In this document: positions 12,042-13,509 of the stretch, piece after piece
How positions within the stretch are numbered: the first letter of the stretch is position 1
Layout: each line of letters begins with the position of its first letter
Assembly: GCA_900554455.1 (NCBI GenBank)
Contig: USHT01000008.1
Location: forward strand, 1 to 13,509
Direction of reading: 5' to 3'
Length of the DNA: 13,509 nucleotides
Origin: an uncultured Collinsella sp.
Lineage (GTDB): Bacteria; Actinomycetota; Coriobacteriia; Coriobacteriales; Coriobacteriaceae
Program-made: the position numbers and the translations under genes
Notes under the pieces: model-generated
Told to the model about the DNA's origin: nothing
Seen by the model: only the letters and a program-made list of their open reading frames with translations
The model's database searches: none

Positions 12042-12812
12042 ATGAGGATCGATTCACGAAAACCGAAAGCCGCCCTTTCCGCTGCTCTGACCGTGGCACT
12101 TTTGGCGGGCGCCGGTGCAACTGATGCCCACGCCGCAACACTGTCCGATACGGTTGGGTCTACGCCGTCCGAGACGACGCTGGTACAGCCCGTTGACTAT
12201 CGCGGCGATGGTTATGGTTCCATGCAGGAGTGGAACGCCTCGATGGAAGCCAAGCGCGATTCCCTGGAGATGCGCGCTCAGATTATCATGAACATGTACG
12301 GTGACTATGCCACGGATGACGAGCGCGCTGTGCTGCAGGGCTGTATCGACGGTGCGGGTAGCCTGTTGACGATGGGGGAGGTCGACGCCAAGTCGACCGA
12401 GCTCGATGAGCTGCGCACTGTGCTTGAGGATGCCAAGCGCGAAGCGCTCGAGGCTGCCGCTGAGGCGGAGGCTGCCGAGGTCGCCCAGACTTCGTACTAC
12501 AGCGCCGGTTACACTCCGTCCTACGCGTCTGCCGCGTCCTACGCGAACGGATCGGGCCTGACGCGCTCTGCGGGTGTCAATAACTACAACGGGCGCCGCG
12601 AGACCTATTACAGCAGCAATGTGCTTTATCACTATCGCACGGGCGAATGGACTCAGGATTCTGAGGGCTTCTGGCGCGATTCCGACGGCTATTACGTTGT
12701 TGCCGCGGGCGATATGGCCCAGGGCTCGACCTTTACGGGCTCCAAGGGTGATTGCAAGGTCTATGACTCCGGCTGCGCTGCCGGAACCACTGACTACTAC
12801 ACCGGTTGGTAA
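12042..12812 (+). CDS. Secreted coiled-coil protein with C-terminal 3D-like domain
   Basis: A 256-aa protein with a signal peptide: basic MRIDSRKPK, a hydrophobic core about 11-25, and a probable cut after AHA (residue 31). There is no lipobox Cys. Residues about 60-150 are helical and acidic, ending in an Ala/Glu-rich coiled-coil-like stretch (AKREALEAAAEAEAAEVAQ). A Tyr/Ser/Ala-rich linker (151-180) leads to a C-terminal domain (181-256) ending in KVYDSGCAAGTTDYYTGW; the pattern resembles 3D/double-psi-barrel domains of wall-acting proteins, with C238 and C245 possibly paired. A cell-wall role is inference. CGGAGGT lies ten bases before the ATG at 12042; the frame runs back to 11736 through the metY terminator, which rules out that start. 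Confidence 0.85.
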   Translation: MRIDSRKPKAALSAALTVALLAGAGATDAHAATLSDTVGSTPSETTLVQPVDYRGDGYGSMQEWNASMEAKRDSLEMRAQIIMNMYGDYATDDERAVLQGCIDGAGSLLTMGEVDAKSTELDELRTVLEDAKREALEAAAEAEAAEVAQTSYYSAGYTPSYASAASYANGSGLTRSAGVNNYNGRRETYYSSNVLYHYRTGEWTQDSEGFWRDSDGYYVVAAGDMAQGSTFTGSKGDCKVYDSGCAAGTTDYYTGW

Positions 12813-12837
12813 TTTTTCTGCATCACGGATATTTGGC

Positions 12838-12885
12838 GGACGGGCGTCTTTACCGAGCTTTAGGGCAACGTAAGGACGTCCGTTC
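12838..12885. repeat. Inverted repeat downstream of the secreted protein gene
   Basis: GGACGGGCGTC (12838-12848) pairs with GACGTCCGTTC (12875-12885) over 11 positions with two G-U pairs, which would favour RNA on the plus strand. The loop is 26 bases. No T tract follows. It could mark the 3' end of the upstream transcript. Confidence 0.4.
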
Positions 12886-12901
12886 TATGTATGCGTTTGA
12901 G

Positions 12902-12931
12902 TTAACAGAGCCTTTACCGTGGCGGTACGCT
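12902..12931 (+). promoter_or_regulatory. Possible promoter of the small membrane protein gene
   Basis: TTAACA (12902-12907), 18 bases, TACGCT (12926-12931) preceded by GG. The spacing is acceptable and the -10 context matches others in the window, but the -10 itself is weak. Confidence 0.3.
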
Positions 12932-12998
12932 GGGCGTATGGATGCGGGGCACACTGGTTCTTGAGAAATAAGGTCTTTCTCTTGGAGGAAGTGGTCTT

Positions 12999-13205
12999 GT
13001 GAATGCTCGAGATATTGCCGTTGCCGCCGTCGCGTTGATGCTTGGCTGCCTTGGCCCCACGGCCGCGCTCGTCGCGGGCATGCAGGGGTCTTGTGGGGCT
13101 GCCTCTATCGTGGTTGGCGTGTTGATCGCGGCCGCGCTGCTGGGAAGTGCGGGTGTAGCTCTTTGTCGCGACGATGAGGACCAGGCGTCGGAGTCGCAGC
13201 TCTAA
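12999..13205 (+). CDS. Small two-helix membrane protein, unknown function
   Basis: A 68-aa protein that I do not recognise. It has two hydrophobic stretches, about residues 6-28 and 34-56, joined by a short turn (GMQGSCG), and a charged acidic tail CRDDEDQASESQL. The two stretches are long enough to span the membrane as a hairpin, which would place both ends on the same side. Cys residues at 17, 32 and 56 are notable for such a small protein. The GTG start at 12999 has GGAGGA (12984-12989) at good distance, and codon use is GC-rich like the neighbours, so I believe it is translated. It lies alone between the secreted protein gene and a convergent ketopantoate reductase gene. Confidence 0.65.
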   Translation: MNARDIAVAAVALMLGCLGPTAALVAGMQGSCGAASIVVGVLIAAALLGSAGVALCRDDEDQASESQL

Positions 13206-13242
13206 CCGTTGTGAAGCTGATTTTTGGCCAAAGATGAAAAAG

Positions 13243-13280
13243 GAAGCCGCCGCGAGGGGAGTGCCCCTTGCGGCGGCTTT
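13243..13280 (-). terminator. Strong terminator, mainly for the minus-strand panE-like gene
   Basis: A 17-bp stem with a four-base loop (13243-13259 with 13264-13280; two G-U pairs). Read on the minus strand it is followed by a T-rich run (13242-13231, including five T), so it would end the ketopantoate reductase transcript. On the plus strand only three T follow, but it may also end the small membrane protein transcript. Confidence 0.85.
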
Positions 13281-13314
13281 GCCATTGGATCTGTTGGCTG
13301 CAGTATGCCGAGCA

Positions 13315-13509
13315 CTACCAGCTGCTTTCTATTTCGCGAATCCTCTGGTAGAGCCAATCGTTTTGCGGCACTTGGATATCGTGTTTGGCGGCCAGGAGGC
13401 AAATGGTGCCCGCGAACTCCTCGACTTCGGTTTTTCGTTGTGCGATGCGGTCCTGCGCCATCGAGGGCATACCGGCGGGGTCGATTCCCTCGATGAGGTG
13501 CACCATTTG
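13315..13509 (-). CDS. Ketopantoate reductase, C-terminal part (cut by window edge)
   Basis: Only the last 64 residues or so are visible; the gene continues beyond 13509 with no start in view (an ATG at 13506 is internal). The segment GMPSMAQDRIAQRKTEVEEFAGTI matches the C-terminal helical domain of PanE/ApbA 2-dehydropantoate 2-reductases, where PSM-QD and RKTEI-E are characteristic and precede a segment like HDIQVPQNDWLYQRIREIE. The full enzyme reduces ketopantoate to pantoate with NADPH for coenzyme A synthesis, but many paralogues of unknown substrate share this end, so the exact role is open. A strong terminator lies 35 bases after the stop. Confidence 0.82.
   Translation of the reverse strand, partial: QMVHLIEGIDPAGMPSMAQDRIAQRKTEVEEFAGTICLLAAKHDIQVPQNDWLYQRIREIESSW

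Overview
The window is dense, GC-rich chromosomal DNA of ordinary bacterial layout: short gaps, AGGAGG-type ribosome sites, ATG/GTG/TTG starts. Protein content suggests a strict or facultative anaerobe of the Actinomycetota, most likely a gut Coriobacteriia such as Collinsella: an NrdG activase, a PerR-type Fur protein, a UreE-like protein beside a short SlyD-like isomerase, an O-acetylhomoserine sulfhydrylase and a secreted 3D-like protein. The lineage is inferred from protein character, not from a marker gene. I see no rRNA, tRNA, CRISPR array, transposase or phage gene.

Layout. 1-349: no convincing gene, ending in a long inverted repeat (251-334) against the nrdG ribosome site. 350-2667 (+): nrdG, then a pterin/folate cluster of folE, an HD-domain hydrolase and folB. 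2674-4538 (-): a YgjP-like metallopeptidase whose HExxH reads HDxxH, and an M19 dipeptidase. 4539-4658: divergent promoter region. 4659-6544 (+): SlyD-like isomerase, UreE-like protein 3 nt later, and a Cof-type HAD phosphatase. 6621-9143 (-): PerR-like regulator, acylphosphatase, Gfo/Idh/MocA oxidoreductase, RNase HI. 9243-10145 (-): a LysR regulator, divergent from 10419-11729 (+), metY. 11730-12041: metY terminator and promoters. 12042-12812 (+): secreted coiled-coil/3D-like protein. 12999-13205 (+): a 68-aa two-helix membrane protein. 13315-13509 (-): the C-terminal end of a ketopantoate reductase running off the right edge.

How genes work together. folE and folB make early pterin intermediates; the HD protein between them is a candidate for removing phosphate from the FolE product. 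The SlyD-like and UreE-like pair suggests nickel handling, though no nickel enzyme is in view. The LysR gene and metY are divergent, with a good promoter (10207-10235) and a LysR-type dyad about 50-65 bases upstream of the predicted start.

Most interesting region: the roughly 175-base metY leader. It has an 11-bp long-range stem (10253-10263 with 10307-10317), a 17-codon leader ORF with a near-perfect ribosome site (10304-10357), and a two-part hairpin (10333-10364) that contains the leader stop codon and a CTCCT able to pair with either ribosome site. I do not recognise it as a known riboswitch; it is the best candidate here for an undescribed regulatory RNA. All structures were folded by eye.
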